Part shown: positions 26,109-38,900 of the stretch, in pieces
Position numbering within the stretch: position 1 is the stretch's first letter
Layout: each line of letters opens with the position of its first letter
Assembly (NCBI GenBank): GCA_023846275.1
Contig: JAIUJO010000236.1
Span: forward strand, 382,001 to 446,000
Length of the DNA: 64,000 nt
Direction: 5' to 3'
Source of the DNA: Vanilla planifolia
Taxonomy: Eukaryota; Streptophyta; Magnoliopsida; Asparagales; Orchidaceae
Notes under the pieces: model-generated
What the model was told of the DNA's origin: nothing
Database searches by the model: none
Seen by the model: the letters and a program-made list of their open reading frames with translations, nothing else
Position numbers and translations under genes: made by a program

Positions 26109-29100
26109 GCATGTTTAGCTATGCTAGGATATGTTAGGGTAGAGTAGAGTGGAGTGGAGTAGAGCAGAGTAGTATAGAGTAGTGTAGAGTAGAGTATAGC
26201 AAAGTAGAGCAAGGTTAGGTTAGGGTAGTGTAGAGTAGTGTAGAATCAAGTGGAGTAGAGTAGAGTAGTGTAGAGTAGTGTAGAGTAGTGTAGAGCAGAG
26301 TATAGCAAAGTAGAGCAAGGTTTGGTTTAGGCTATGTTACGATAGGCCAGGATAGGGTAAGCTAGGCTAAGGTAGGCCAGACTAAAGTAGAGTAGAGTAG
26401 ATTAGAGTAAAGCTAGGTTAGGCTTGGCAAGGCTAGGCTATGCTAAGGTAGAGTAGAGTAGAGTAGAATAGAGCAGAGATGAGTAGAGAAGGGTTGAAGA
26501 GAGAAGAAGAGAGGAGAGCAGAGTTAAGCAGGCCAGAATAGAGTAGAACAGAGCAAAAAAGTAGAACTGAGCAATGCAGAGTAGAGTAGTGTAGAGAAGA
26601 GCATAGTAGAATAGAGTAGAAAAGAGCAGAGTTAGGCTAGGCTTGGGCAGGCTAGGCGTGGTTAAGGTAGAGTAGAGTAGAGCTAGGTTTGGCTAGGCTA
26701 GACTAAGATAGACTAGGCTAGGCTAGATTAGAGTAGACTAGAGTAAAGCTAGGTTTGGCTTGGCTAAGCTAGAGTATAGTAGAGTAGAGTAGAGTAGAGC
26801 AAAGTATAGTAGAGTAGAGTAAAAAAGAGTAGAATAGAACAGAGTAGACTAGAGTAGAGCAAAGTAGAGCTGAGAAGAGATGAGTAGAGTTGAGTAATGT
26901 AGAGCATAACAAAGTAGAGCAGAGCATAGTAGAGCTAAGATAGGCTAGGCCAGGTTAGAGTAAAGTAGAGTAGACTATGTTAGGTTAGGCTAGGCTAGGT
27001 TATGTTAGAGTAGAGTAGAGTAGAGTATTGTAGACTAGAGTAGAGCTAGTTTAAGATAGGCTAGGCTAGACTAGGCTAGACAAGGCTAGGTAAGGATAGA
27101 GTATAGTAGAGAAGATTAGAGTAGAGCTTGGTTAGGATAAGCTAGGCTAGGCTAGGGTAGGAAAGGTAAGCTAGGCTTGAGTAGAGTATAGTAAAGTAGG
27201 GTAGAGTAGAGTCGAATAGAGCTCGATTAGGATAGGCTAGGTTAGAATTGAATAGGATAGATTAGAGTAGAGTAGTGTAGAGTAGAGCTAGGTTAGGCGA
27301 GGCATGACGAGGCTAGGTTAGGCAAAGTTAGAGAAGAGTAGAGTATAGTAGAGTAGAGAATATTGTAGTAGAGTAGAGGAGAGTAGAGTAGAGTAGAGTA
27401 GAGTAGAGTCAAGTGGAGTAGAGCAGAGCAGAGTAGAGTAGAGCATAGGAGAGTAGAGCAAAGTTAAATGGAGTGGAGCAAAGCCATAGTGTAGTAGAGT
27501 AGAGAAGAGTAGAGCTAGGTTATGTTAGGCTAGAGAAGCCTAGGTTAAAGTAGAGTAGAGTAAAGTGGTGTAGACTAGAGTATACTATAGTAGAGCTAAT
27601 TTAGGCTAGGTTAAGATTGGATAGGTTAGGTTAGGCTGAAGTAGGGTAGAGTAGAGTGGAGTAGAGCTAGGTTAGACAAGGCTAGGCAAGACTACAATAG
27701 AGCATAGTGGTGTATAGTAAAGCAGAGTAAAGTAGAATAGAGTAGTGTAGAGAAGAGCATAGTAAAGTAGTGTAGAGAAGAGAAGAGTAGAGCTAGTTTA
27801 AGCTAGGCTATTTTAAGTTAGGCTAGGCTAGAGTAGAGTAGAGTAGAGCAGATTTAGGTCAGGCTAGGCTAGGTTAGGCTAAACTCAACCAGAGTAGACT
27901 CGAGTAAAGAAAAGTAGAGTGGATTAAAATCAAGATGAGTAGAGTAGAGCTAAGTCAGCTGAGGGAAGGCTAGGCTTGTCTAGTCTAGGTAAAGTAGAGT
28001 AGAGTAGAGAACTATAGGGTAGAGCTAAACTATGTTAGGTTAGGCTAGGCTACACTAGGCTAAGTTAGGATAGGCTGGAGTAATAGAGTAGAGTAGGGTA
28101 GAGTAGAGTAAAGCATGTTTAGCTAGGCTAGGCTATGTTAGGGTAGAGTATAATCGAGTGGAGTAGAGCAGAGTAGTGTAGAGTAGTGTAGAGTAGAGTA
28201 TAGCAAAGTAGAGCAAGGTTTGGTTTAGGCTATGCTACGATAGGCCAGGATTGGGTAAGCTAGGCTAAGGTAGGCTAGACTAAAGTAGAGTATAGTAGAT
28301 TAGAGTAAAGCTAGGTTAGGCTTGGCAAGGCTAGGCTAAGCTAGGTTAGAGTAGAGTAGAGTAGAGTAGAGTAGAATTGAGTAGAGATGAGTAGAGAAGG
28401 GTTGAAGAGAGAAGAAGAGAGGAGAGTAGAGTTGAGTAGACCAAAACAGAGTAGAGTAGAGCAGAAAAGTAGAACTGAGCAATGCAGAGCAGAGTAGTGT
28501 AGAGAAGAGCAGAGTAGAATAGAGTAGAAAAGAGTAGAGTTAGGTTAGGCTTGGGTAGGCTAGGCGAGGCTAGGGTAGAGTAGAGTAGAGCTAGGTTTGG
28601 CTAGGCTAGACTAAGATAAACAAGGCTAGGCTAGATTATAGTAGACTAGAGTAAAGCTAGGTTTGGCTTGCCTAAGTTAGAGTACAGTAGAGTAGAGTAG
28701 AGCAAAGTATAATAGAGTAGAGTAAAAAAGAGTAGAATTGAATAGAGTAGAGTAGAGCAGAGCAAAGTAGAGTTGAGAAGAGATGAGTAGAGTTGAGCAA
28801 AACAGAGCAGAACAGAGTAAAGCAGAGCATAGTAGAGCTAGGATAGGTTAGGCTAAGCTAGGTTAGAGTAAAGTAGAGTAGACTATGTTATGTTAGGCTA
28901 GGCTAGGTTATGTTAGAGTAGAGTAGAGTAGAGTAGACTAAAGTAGAGCTAGTTTGAGATAGGCTAGGCTAGACAAGGCTAGGTAAGGATAGAGTATAGT
29001 AGAGTAGATTACAATAGAGCTTGGTTAGGATAAGCTAGGTTAGGCTAGGGTTGGAAAGTAAGCTAGGCTTGAGTAGAGTAAAATGGGGTAGAGTAGAGTA

Positions 29101-30005
29101 GAATAGAGCTCGATTACGCTAGGCTAGGTTAAAATTGAATAGAATAGATTACAGTAGAGTAGAGTAGAGTAGAGCTATGTTAGGCTAGGCTTGGCGAGGC
29201 TAGGTTAGGCAAAGTTAGAGTATAGTAGAGTAGAAAAGATTGAAGTAGAGTAGAGGAGAGTAGAGTAGAGTAGAGTAGAGTAGAGTGGAGTAGAGTAGAG
29301 TAGAGTAGAGTAGAGTAGAGTAGAGTAGAGCAGAGGAGAGTAGAGCAGAGTTAAATGGAGTGGAGCAATGCTAGTGTATAGTAGAGTAGAGAAGAGTAGA
29401 GAAGAGTAGAGCTAGGTTAGGCTATCCTAGAGGAGCCTAGGTTAGAGTAAAGTAGACTGGAGTAGACTAGAGTATACTATAGTAGAGCTTGGTTAGGCTA
29501 GGCTAGGCTAGGTTAAGATTGGGTAGGTTAGGCTAGGCTAGAGTAGAGTAGAGTAGAGTGGAGTAGAGCAAGGTTAGACAAGGCTAGGCAAGACTACAAT
29601 AGAGCATAGTGGTGTATAATAGAGCAGAGTAAAGTAGAATAGAGTAGAGTAGAGAAGAGCATAGCAAAGTAGTGTAGAGAAGAGAAGAGTATAACTAGTT
29701 TAAGCTATGCTATTCTAAGTTAGGCTAGGCTAGAGTAGAGTAGATTTAGGTTAGGCTAGGCTAAACTCAACCAGAGTAGACTAGAGTAAAGAAAACTAGA
29801 GTGGATTAAAATCAAGATGAGTTGAGAAAAGAAGAGTAGAGCAGAGCAGAGTAGAGCTAGGTTAGCTGAGGCAAGGCTAAGCTTGTGTAGTTTAGAGTAA
29901 AGTAGAGTAGAGAACAGTAGGGTAGAGCTAAACTATGTTAGGTTAGGCTAGGCTAGACTAGGCTAAGTTAGGATAAGCTAGAGTAATAGAGTAGAGTAGT
30001 GTAGA
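26109..30005 (+). repeat. Tandem segmental duplication of about 1.9-2.0 kb
   Basis: Copy 1 (about 26109-28104) and copy 2 (about 28113-30005) both open with GCATGTTTAGCT and keep the same rare landmarks in order: TTTGGTTTAGGCTATG (26321 and 28219), GGGTTGAAGAGAGAAGAAG (26491 and 28399), AGCCTAGGTTA (near 27540 and 29437), ATCAAGATGAGT (near 27930 and 29812), and TAATAGAGTAGAGTAG (28081 and 29994). Offsets vary between about 1882 and 2004 because of small indels; copy 1 has about 100 bp more near 26220-26300. Stretches compared by eye match at roughly nine bases in ten. Confidence 0.9.
26226..26295 (+). repeat. Local decamer run (GTGTAGAGTA)
   Basis: The dimer GTGTA-GAGTA is repeated several times here, broken once by a GAATCAAGTGG stretch. 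It is a locally expanded two-unit variant and lies within the extra DNA that copy 1 of the 1.9-kb duplication carries relative to copy 2. Confidence 0.75.
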
Positions 30006-30188
30006 GTAGCGCTAGGTAAGGCTAGGCTAAGTTAGGCTAGGTTAGGCTAGAGTGGAATAGAGTAGAGTAGAGTAGAGCTGAATAGAGTAAAATAGACTAG
30101 AATAGGGTAGCGCAAAGTAGAGTATAACAGAGTAATATACAGTAGAGTTGACCAGAGGAAAGTAGAGCAGAGTAGAGCAAAATAAAGT

Positions 30189-30212
30189 AGAGAAGAGGAG
30201 AGGAGAGGAGAG
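30189..30212 (+). repeat. Short homopurine island
   Basis: Twenty-four A/G-only bases, mainly repeated GGAGA, lie just beyond the 1.9-kb duplication. Confidence 0.7.
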
Positions 30213-33200
30213 TAGAGTAAAGAAGAGAAAAGTAGAGTAGTGTAGAGTAGACTAGAGTAGAGCTTGGTTAGCCTAGGTTAGAGTAAAGTAGAGTAGAGCT
30301 AGGTTAGGCAAGGCTAGGCTGGGCTCGAGTAGGCTAGGCTAGGCTTGGCTATATTAGGGTAGAGTAGAGTAGAGCATGTTTATGATAGTCTAGGCTTGGC
30401 AAGGCTAAATTTTGCAAGAGTAGAGTAGATTAGAGTGGAGTAGAGTAGAGTAGAGCAGAGAAGAGTAAGTAGAGTTGAGTAGAGAAGAGCAAAGCAAAGT
30501 AGATTAGAGCTAGGTTAGGCTAGGCAAGGTTGAGCACAGCTAAGAGTAGAGTTGAGTAGAATAAAGCTAAGTTAGGCTCAGTTAGGCTAGGCTAGGATAG
30601 AGTACAACATAGTAGAGTGAAGTAGAGTAGAGTATAGTAGAGTTGAATAGACCAGATTAGAGTAGAGTAAAGTAGAGTAGAGTGGAGTACAGTCTAATAG
30701 AGTATAGTAGAGAAGAAAAGAGTGGAGGAGTAGAGAGTAGAGGAGAGTGGAGGAGAGTAGATCTGAGTAGAGGAGAGTAGGGTAGAGCAAAGTTGGGCAA
30801 AGTAGAGTAAAGTAGATTAGAGTACAACAAAGTAGAGCAAAGCAGACCAAAACGAGGTTAGGTATTGCTAGGCTAGGCTAAGCTATAGTAGAGGGGAGTA
30901 GAGTAGAGTAGGGTTGAGCTATGTTAGGTTAGGCTAAGCAAGGCTAAGCATCGAGTAGAGTAGTAGAGTTTGTAGAGTTGAGTAGAGTAGAGCTAGGTTA
31001 GTTAAGTTAGATTAGGCATGGCTAAGCTAAGCTAGAGTATAATAGAGTAGAGTAAAGCAGAGTAGAATATATTAGAGTAGAGTAGAGAAGAGTTGGGTAG
31101 AGAAGAGCAAAGTAGAGTAGAGCAAAGTGGTGTAGAGCAGAGCAAAGCTTGGTTAAGCTAGGCTAGTCTAGAGTCGAGTAGTGTAGAGTATAGTTGAGTA
31201 AAGTAGATTTGAGTAGAGTAAAGTAGAGTTAGGTTAGGCTAGGAAAGGTTAGGCAATGCTAAAGTAGAGTAGAGTAGAGTAAAGTAGAGTAGAGTAGAGT
31301 ATGGTATGGTAAAGTAGAGTGGAGTAAAGTAGAGCAGAGTAGAGTATAGCAGAGCAAAGTATAGTAAAGTAGAGTAGAGACAAGTAGTATAGTGTAGAGC
31401 ATAGTAGAGCAAACCCAAAGAGAGTAGAGTAGAGAAGAGAAAAGTAGAGTAGAGTAGAGTTCACTAGAGCTAGGTTAAGCTGGCTAGGCTAAGCAAGGCT
31501 AGAGTAGAGTAGAATAGGACAGAGCAAAGTAGATTAGAGTAGAGTAGAGTAGAGCTTGATGAGACTATGTTAGGTGAGGTGAAGTTAGAGTAATGTGGAG
31601 TAGAGTAGAGTAGAATAGAGCAGAGTAGAGTAGAGTAGAGTAGAGTAGAGTAAAGTATAGTAGAGTAGAGTAGAGTTGAGTAGAGTATAGTAGAATAAAG
31701 CAAAGTAGAGTAGAGTAGAGCTAGGTTTTGCTTGGCTAAGCTAGGCTAGGCTTGGCAAATGCACAGTAGGGTAGAGTAGAGTAAAGCTAGGTTAGGCTAA
31801 ACTGGGCTAAGTTAGGCTAGAGTAGGTTAAAGTAGGGTAGAGCATTGGAGAGTAGAGCAGAGCATAGCAAAGGAGAGCAGAGTAAAGCATAGTAGAGCAG
31901 AGCGAAGCATAATAGAGAAGAGTAGAGTAGAGCAGAGTAGGGCAGAGCAAAGCTAGGTCATGCTAGGCTCAGGTAAGCAAGGTTAGAGTTGAGTAGAGTA
32001 GAGCATATTAGAGTAGAGTAGAGTAGCATAGAGGAGAGCAAGGTTAGGCTACACTAGGCTATGGCTGGCAAGGTTAGGCTAGGCTAGAGAAGAGTAGAGT
32101 AGTGTAGAGTAAAGTAAAGTAGAGCTAGGTTAGGTTAGTCTAAGCTAGGCTAGGATAGATTATAGAGTAGAGGAGTAGAGTAGAGTAGAGTATAGTATTG
32201 TAGAGTACAATAGAGCAGAGAAGAGCAGAGTAGGGCAAAGCATTACAGAGCAGAGCAGATTATAGTAGAGCTGATTTATACTCGGCTAGGCTACTGTAGA
32301 GTAGAGTAGAGTAGAGTAGAGTAGAGCAGCATAGGGTTGAGTATAGTAGATCATAGCCGAGCAGGGCAAAGCAGAGTAGAGCAAAGCAGAGCAAAGTATA
32401 GTTAAGTTAGGCTAGGCTAGCTTTGGTTAGGCCAGGTTAGGTAAGGTAAGGCTATGCTATTTTAGAGTAGAGTAGAGAAGAGTCAAGTAAAGTATAGCAT
32501 AGTGGACTAGATTAAAGTTGAGTAGAGCTAGGTTAGGCTAGGCTAGGTTAGGCTGGACAATGGTAGGCCAAGCTGTGTTAGGCAAGAGTTGAGTGGAGTA
32601 GAGTAGAGTAGAGTTAGTTTAGGCAAGGCTAAGCTAGCCTAAGCTGGAGTATAGAGTAGAGTAGAGTATATTGGAGTAAAGTAAACCATAATAGAGTAGA
32701 CCAGAGCTAAGAAAAGCAAAGCAGAGCAGAGCATAAGAAAGAATAGCAATGCAGAGCAGAACTAGTTTGAGCAAAGCTAGGCTAGGCTTGGAAGCGCAAG
32801 GCTAGGCTAGAGTAGAGTAGAGTAGAGTAGAGTAAAGTAGAGTAGAGTAGGTTAGACTAACTGTAGCTAGGCTAGGCTAAGTTAGGCTAGAGCAGAGTAG
32901 GGAAGAGTATAGTAGAGTAGAATAAAGTGGAGTAGAGTAGACTAGAGTAAAGTGGAGTAGAGTAGACTAGAGTAAAGTAGAGTAGAGTTAGGTTACGTTT
33001 GGCTAACCTAAGCAAGGCTAGAGTAGAGTAGAGTTGAGTAGAGTATAGAAGGGCTAGGTTAGGTTAGGTTAGGATAGTGTATAGGAGTGCAAAGTACAGT
33101 AGAGTTGAGCAGAGTAGAGAAGTGTAGAGAAGAGTAGAATTAAGCAAAATAAAGTAGAGTATAGTAGAGCAGAGCTAAGTTAGGCTAGGCTAGGGTAGTG

Positions 33201-34368
33201 TAGATTAAAGCCAGGTTAGGCTTGGCTAGGCTAAGCTTGGTTCGAGTAGAGTATAGTATAGTAGAGCTTGGTTAGGCTAGGTTAAATTAGAGTAGAGTAG
33301 AGTAGAATAGAGCTTGGTTAGGTTAGGCTAGGTTAAGCTAGAGTAGAGTAGAGTATAGTAGAGTAGAGTAGAGCAAGGTTAGGCTTGGCTAGAGTAGAGT
33401 AGAGTATAGTAAAGTAGAGCAAAGTGGAGTATAGTAGAGCAGAAAAGAGTAGAATAAAGTAGAGAAGAGTAGAGCAAAGCAGAGTAGAGCAGAGCAGAGT
33501 AAAGTAGAAGAGTAGAATAGAGAAATGTAGAGCAGAGTAGAGTAGAGAAGAGTAGTGTAGAGTAGACATGAGTAGAGCAAAGAAGAGTAGATCAGAGATG
33601 AGTAGAGCAAAGTAGAGCTAGGTTAGGTTGAGATAGGCTAGGCTAGGTTAGAATAAAGTAGAATAGAGTAGAGAGAATAGAGTAGAGTAGAGTAGAGTAG
33701 ACTAGACTAGAGCTTTGTTAGCTAGGATAAAGGAGAGTAGAGATGATTAGAGTAGAATAGAGTAGAGTAGAGTAGGGTATAGGGGAGTATAATAGAGTAG
33801 AGTTGAGCTAGGTTAGGCTAGGCTTGGCTAGTGTATAATAGAACAGACTAGAGTTGAGTATAGTAAAAAGGAGCAGAGTAGAGTAGTAGAATAGAGTGGT
33901 ATAGAGTACAATAGAGCTATGTTAGGTTAAGTTATGCTAAACTAGAGTATAGTAGAGTAGAGTGAGGTTTGACTTGGCTATGTTAGGCTAAGTTAGAGTA
34001 GAGTAGAATAGAGTAGAGTAGAGTTACATAGAGTAGAGCTAGGTCAACCTAGGCTAAGATAAGGTTGGTTAAGCTAGGTTGGGTTAGGCAAGAGTAGAGT
34101 AGAGTAGAGTATAGTTATGCTAGGCTAGGCTATGCTAAACTAGCTAGCATAGAGAAGAGTATAGTAGAGTAGAGTAGAGTAGAGTAGAGTTGAATTGAGT
34201 TGAGTAGAGAAGGGTAGAGTAGAGCAAAGTAGAGGGGATCAGAGAAGAGCTAAGTAGAGCAGAGGAGAGCAATGTTATGCTAGGTCAAGCTAGGCTAGGC
34301 TAGAGTAGAGTAGAGTTGAGAAGACTAGGGTAGAGTTAGGTTTAGCTAGGCTATGAAAAGCTCGATTT

Positions 34369-34426
34369 GAGTAGAGTAGAGTAGAGTAGAGTAGAGTAGA
34401 GTAGAGTAGAGTAGAGTAGAGTAGAG
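34369..34426 (+). repeat. Longest perfect GAGTA run
   Basis: About 58 bp (between 11 and 12 units) of unbroken GAGTA. Shorter perfect runs lie near 29287-29330 and 36530-36575. Most of the array is far more diverged, so these runs mark recent local slippage or exchange. Confidence 0.85.
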
Positions 34427-35949
34427 CAGAGTAGAGGAGAGTAGAGTAGAGCTAGGTTAAGCTAGGCTAGGGTAGGCTAAGTAAGGCTAGGCAAGGCTAA
34501 AGTAAAGTATAATATAGTAGAGTAGATAAGAGTAGAGTAGAGTAGAGCTGAGTAAAGTATAGTTAGGTTAGGCAAGGAAAGGCTAGGCTAGGTTAGAGTA
34601 GAGTAAAATAGAGTAGTATAGAGTATAGTAGAAGAGAGTAGAGTAGAGCTAGATTAGGATAGGCTAGGCTAGGATAAAGAAAAGTAGAGTAGAGTAGAGT
34701 AGAGTATAGAAGATAAGATAAGGGTAGAGTAGAGTAGAGTAAAGTAAAGCTAGTTTTGGCATGATAAGGATAGGCTAGGCTAGAGTAGAGTAGACCAGAG
34801 TAGAGTAGAGTATAGCAGAGTAGAGTAGAGTAGAGAAGAGTTGAGTAGAAAATAGAAGAGCAAAGTAGAGTAGAGTAGAACAAGGTTATGTTAGACTAGG
34901 CTATGCTAGAGATGAGTAGAGTACAATTAGGCTTGGCTAGGTTAGAGTAGAGGAGAGAAGAGTTAAGTAGAGTAGGCTAGAGAATAGTAAAGTAGAGTAG
35001 AGTAAAGCAGAGTAGAGCAGATTAGAGTAGAGTTGAGCTAGATTAGGTTATGCTAGGCTAGGCTATGCAAGGTTAAATTATAGTAGAGCTAGGTTAGGTT
35101 AGGTTAGGCTAGGCTAAGTTAGAGTAGAGTAGAGTAGAGTATAGTAGAGTAGAGTAGTGTAGAGTAGAGTAGAGTAGAGTTAGGCTTGGCTAGGCTAGGC
35201 AAGGCTAAGTTAGGCTAGGATTGGCTAAGCTAAGCTAGAGTAAAGTAGAGTAGAGTTGAGTAGAGAGAGTAGAGTAGAGTAGAGAGAGTAGAGTAGAGTA
35301 GAGTAGAGCTAGATTAAGCTTGGCTAGGCTAGACTAGGCTATAATATAATAGAATAGAGTTGAGTAGAGCATACTAGAGTAGAGAAAAGTAGAGAATAAT
35401 AGAGCAAGGTTAGGCATGTCAAAGCTAGGTGAGGATAGGCTAGAGTATGGTAGAGTAAAGTAGAGACAGGTTAGTCTTGGCTTGGCAAGTTGAGGCTAGA
35501 GTAGAGTAGAGTAGAGTAAAGTAGAGTAGTGTAGAGTAGAGTAAACCTAGGTTATGCAAGGCTAGGCTAAGGTATGCTAGGCTAGGCTAGGCTTGAGTAG
35601 AGTAGAATAGAGTAGAGCTCAGTTAGGCTAGGCTAAGGTTGGCCTGGCTCTAGTAGAGTAGAGTAGAGTAGTACAGCAGAGTAGAGTAGGGCAAAGTAGA
35701 TCGGAGCAAAGTAGAGTGGAGCAGAGTAGAGTAGAGTAGAGTAGAGCACTGAAGAGTAGAGTAGAGTAGAGAAGAGCAAAGTGGAGCAGAGAAGAGCAGA
35801 GAAGAGTAGAGCAGAGTAGAGCATAGGTCAGGTTAGGCTAGGCTAGGCTAGGTAAGAGTAGAGTAGACTAGAGTAGGCTAAGGTAGAGTATAACAAGGTT
35901 AGGCTTGGCTAAGCTAAGCTAGGCTAGGTTAGGCTAGAGTAGAGTAGAG

Positions 35950-38900
35950 AAGAGTATAGTAGCATAGAGCTATGTTAGGCTTAGCTAGGCTAGAGTAAAA
36001 TAAAATAGAGTAGTATAGAGTAAAGTAGAGTAGAGTAGAGTAAAGCTAGGCTAAGTTAGGTGAGGTCAGGTTAGGATAGGTTATGCTAGGCTATGTTAGG
36101 CTAGGCTAGGCTAAGATAGGCTAAGTCAGACTAGGCTAGCTAGTTTAGGCTGGGCTAGGCTAGGCTAGGCCAAGCTAAGTTAGAGTTGAGTGGAGTAGAG
36201 TAGAGTGATGTAGAGTTGTGTAGAGTAGAGTATAGAAATGCTGGGTAAGGCTAGGCTTGCTTCGGCTAGGCTAGGCTAGGCCAGGATATGCTAGAGTAGA
36301 GTAAAGTTGAGTAGTATAAAACAAAGTTAAGCTTACCTAGGCTAGAGTAGAATAAAATAGAGTAGAGTAGAGTAGAGTAGGGTAGAGTAGAGTATAGTAT
36401 AGTTGGGTTAAGTTTCGTTATGTTAGGTAATGGTTGGATAAGCAATGCTAAGTTAGCTTAGGTAGAGTAGAGTTGAGCAATGTAACATGGAGCTAAGATA
36501 GGTTTAGCAAGGCTACAATTGAATAAAATAGAGTAGAGTAGAGTAGAGTAGAGTAGAGTAGAGTAGAGTAGAGTAAGGTTAGGCTAGGCAAAGTGAGGTT
36601 AGGTTAAGTAAGGATAGGCTAGGTTAGGGTAGAGTAGTGTAGAGTAAAGAAGAGTTGGACAGAATAGAATATAATAAAGCTATGCTTAGCTAGGCTAGGT
36701 TAGGCTAGGATAGGCAAGGTAAAGCTAGGGTGGAGTAGAGTAGTAAAGGATTATAGAGCTAAGTTAGGGTTAGGTAGGCTAGAGTAGAGTAGAGCATAGT
36801 AGAGTAGAGTAGAGAAGAGTAGAGCAAAGTAGAGCAAAATAGAGTAGCACAGAGCAGAGTAGAGTAGAGCTGAGTAGGGCAGAGTAGAGAGCAGAGTAGA
36901 ACAGAGTAGAGTAGAGCAAAGTTTAGTAGAGCTTAGGTTACGTTAGGCTAGGCTAGGCAAGAGTAGAATATAATAGACTAGGGTAGAGTAGATATAATAA
37001 GGATTGGCTAGGCTATGTTAGGTTGGTCTAGGCTAGTTATGTTTGGCTACACTAGGCTAGGCTAAGTTAGGTTAGGCTATAGTAGAATAGAGTAGAGTAC
37101 AGTAGAGTAGAGCCAAGGAGAGGTTAAGCTAGGCTAGGCTAGGGCTAGAGTAGAGTAGACTGGAGCTGGGTAAAGTAGATTATAGTATGGTTAGGTTAGG
37201 ATAGGCTAAGTTTTGTTAGGGTAGAGTAGAGTAGAGTAAAGTAATTAGAGCTAGTTAGGCTTAGGCTACAAAATAGTAAAATAGAGTATGGTAGAGTAGA
37301 GTAAAGTAGAGTAGAGTAGAGCAAAGTAAGGTTAGGCAAGGCTACGAGAGGTTTGGTTAGGATAGGTTAGGTTAGGCTCGGCTAGGCTAGGCTAAGCTAG
37401 GCTAGGCTAGACGAGCTATGGTAGGCTGGGCAAGGTTAGGCAATGCTAGGCGAGGCTAGATAAAGCTATAATAGAGTAGAGTAGAGTAGGGCAAAGTAGA
37501 GTAGAGTAGACTATGGTATAGTAAGGTTGGGAAAGGCTAGGCAAGGTTAGGTTAAGCTAGGCTAGGTTAGGATTCAGTAGAGTAGGGTAGAGAAGAGTAG
37601 TATAAAGCTAGGTTAGGCTTAGCTTGGTAAAAGAAAAATAAAATATAGTAGAGTTGAGTAGATTAGTGGAAGGCTAGGATAGGCTAGGCAAGGTTAGGTT
37701 AGGCTAGGCTATGCCAGGCTAGGTTAGAGTAGGGTAGGGTAGAGTAGAGTTGAGTAGAGTAGAGCAGAGCAGAGTGGAGTAGAGTAGAGTATAATGGAGC
37801 AAAGAAGAGTACAGTAGAGTATAGTAGAGTAGAGTAGAGTCGAGTAAAGTAGGATGGAGCTATATTAGGCTTGGTTAGGCTAGAGTAAAATAAAATAGAG
37901 TATAGTAAAGTAGAATAGAGTAGAGTAAGGCTAGGTTAGGCTAGAATAATGTGGACTAGAGTAGGGTAGAGTAGAGTATAGTAAGTCTAGGCTAAGCAAG
38001 GCTAGGTTAGGCTAGGCTTAACTAGGCTAGGTTAGGCTAGAGTAGAATAAGATAGAGCTAAGTTACGTTTAGCTAAGCTAGATTAGAATAAAATGTATAT
38101 AGTATAGTAAAGTATAGTAGAGTAGAGTAAGGATAGGCTAGACTAGGCGAGGTTAGGTTAGGCTAGAGTGGAGTAGAGTAGGGTAATGTAGAGTATAGTG
38201 AGGCTAGGCAAGGTTAGGCTAGGTAGGCTAGGCTAGGTTAGGATAGGCTATGTTAGGCTAGAGTAGAGTAGAGTAGCATAGAGCAAGGTTAGGCTTAGCT
38301 AAGCTAAAAAAAAATAAAATAGAGTACTATATAATAAAGTATGGCTAGGCTAAGCTAGTAGAGGTTAGATTAGGATTGGTTAGGCTAAGAGAGGCTAGAC
38401 TAGGTTAGAGTAGAGAAGAGCAGAGTAGAGCAGAGAAGAGCAGAGCAAAGTAGAGACAAGCAAAGTAGAGTAGAGAAGAGTAGAGCCTACGTGAGGCTAG
38501 GTTAGGCTAGGAAAGAGTGGAGTAGAGTAGAGTACGTTAAAGTAGAGTATAGCAAGGTTAAGCTAAGCTAAGCTAGGCTAGGCTAGAGTAGAGTAGCATA
38601 GAGCTAAGTTAGGCTTAGCTAGGCCAGAGTAGAATAAAATAGAGTAGGGTAGAGTAGAGTAGAGTAGAGTAAGACTAAGCTAGGTCAGGCAAGGTCAGGT
38701 TTGGATAGGTTAAGCTAGGCTAAGTTAGGCTAAGCTAAGATAGGCTCGATTAGACTAGACTAGGCTAGGCTATGTTGGGCTAGGTTTAACTCGGGTAGGC
38801 TAAGCTAGAGTCGAGTAAAGTAGAGTAATGTAGAGTAGAGCATACAAAAGTTGGGTAGGGCTAGGCTTGGCTAGGCTAGGATAGGCTAGAGTAGAGTAAG

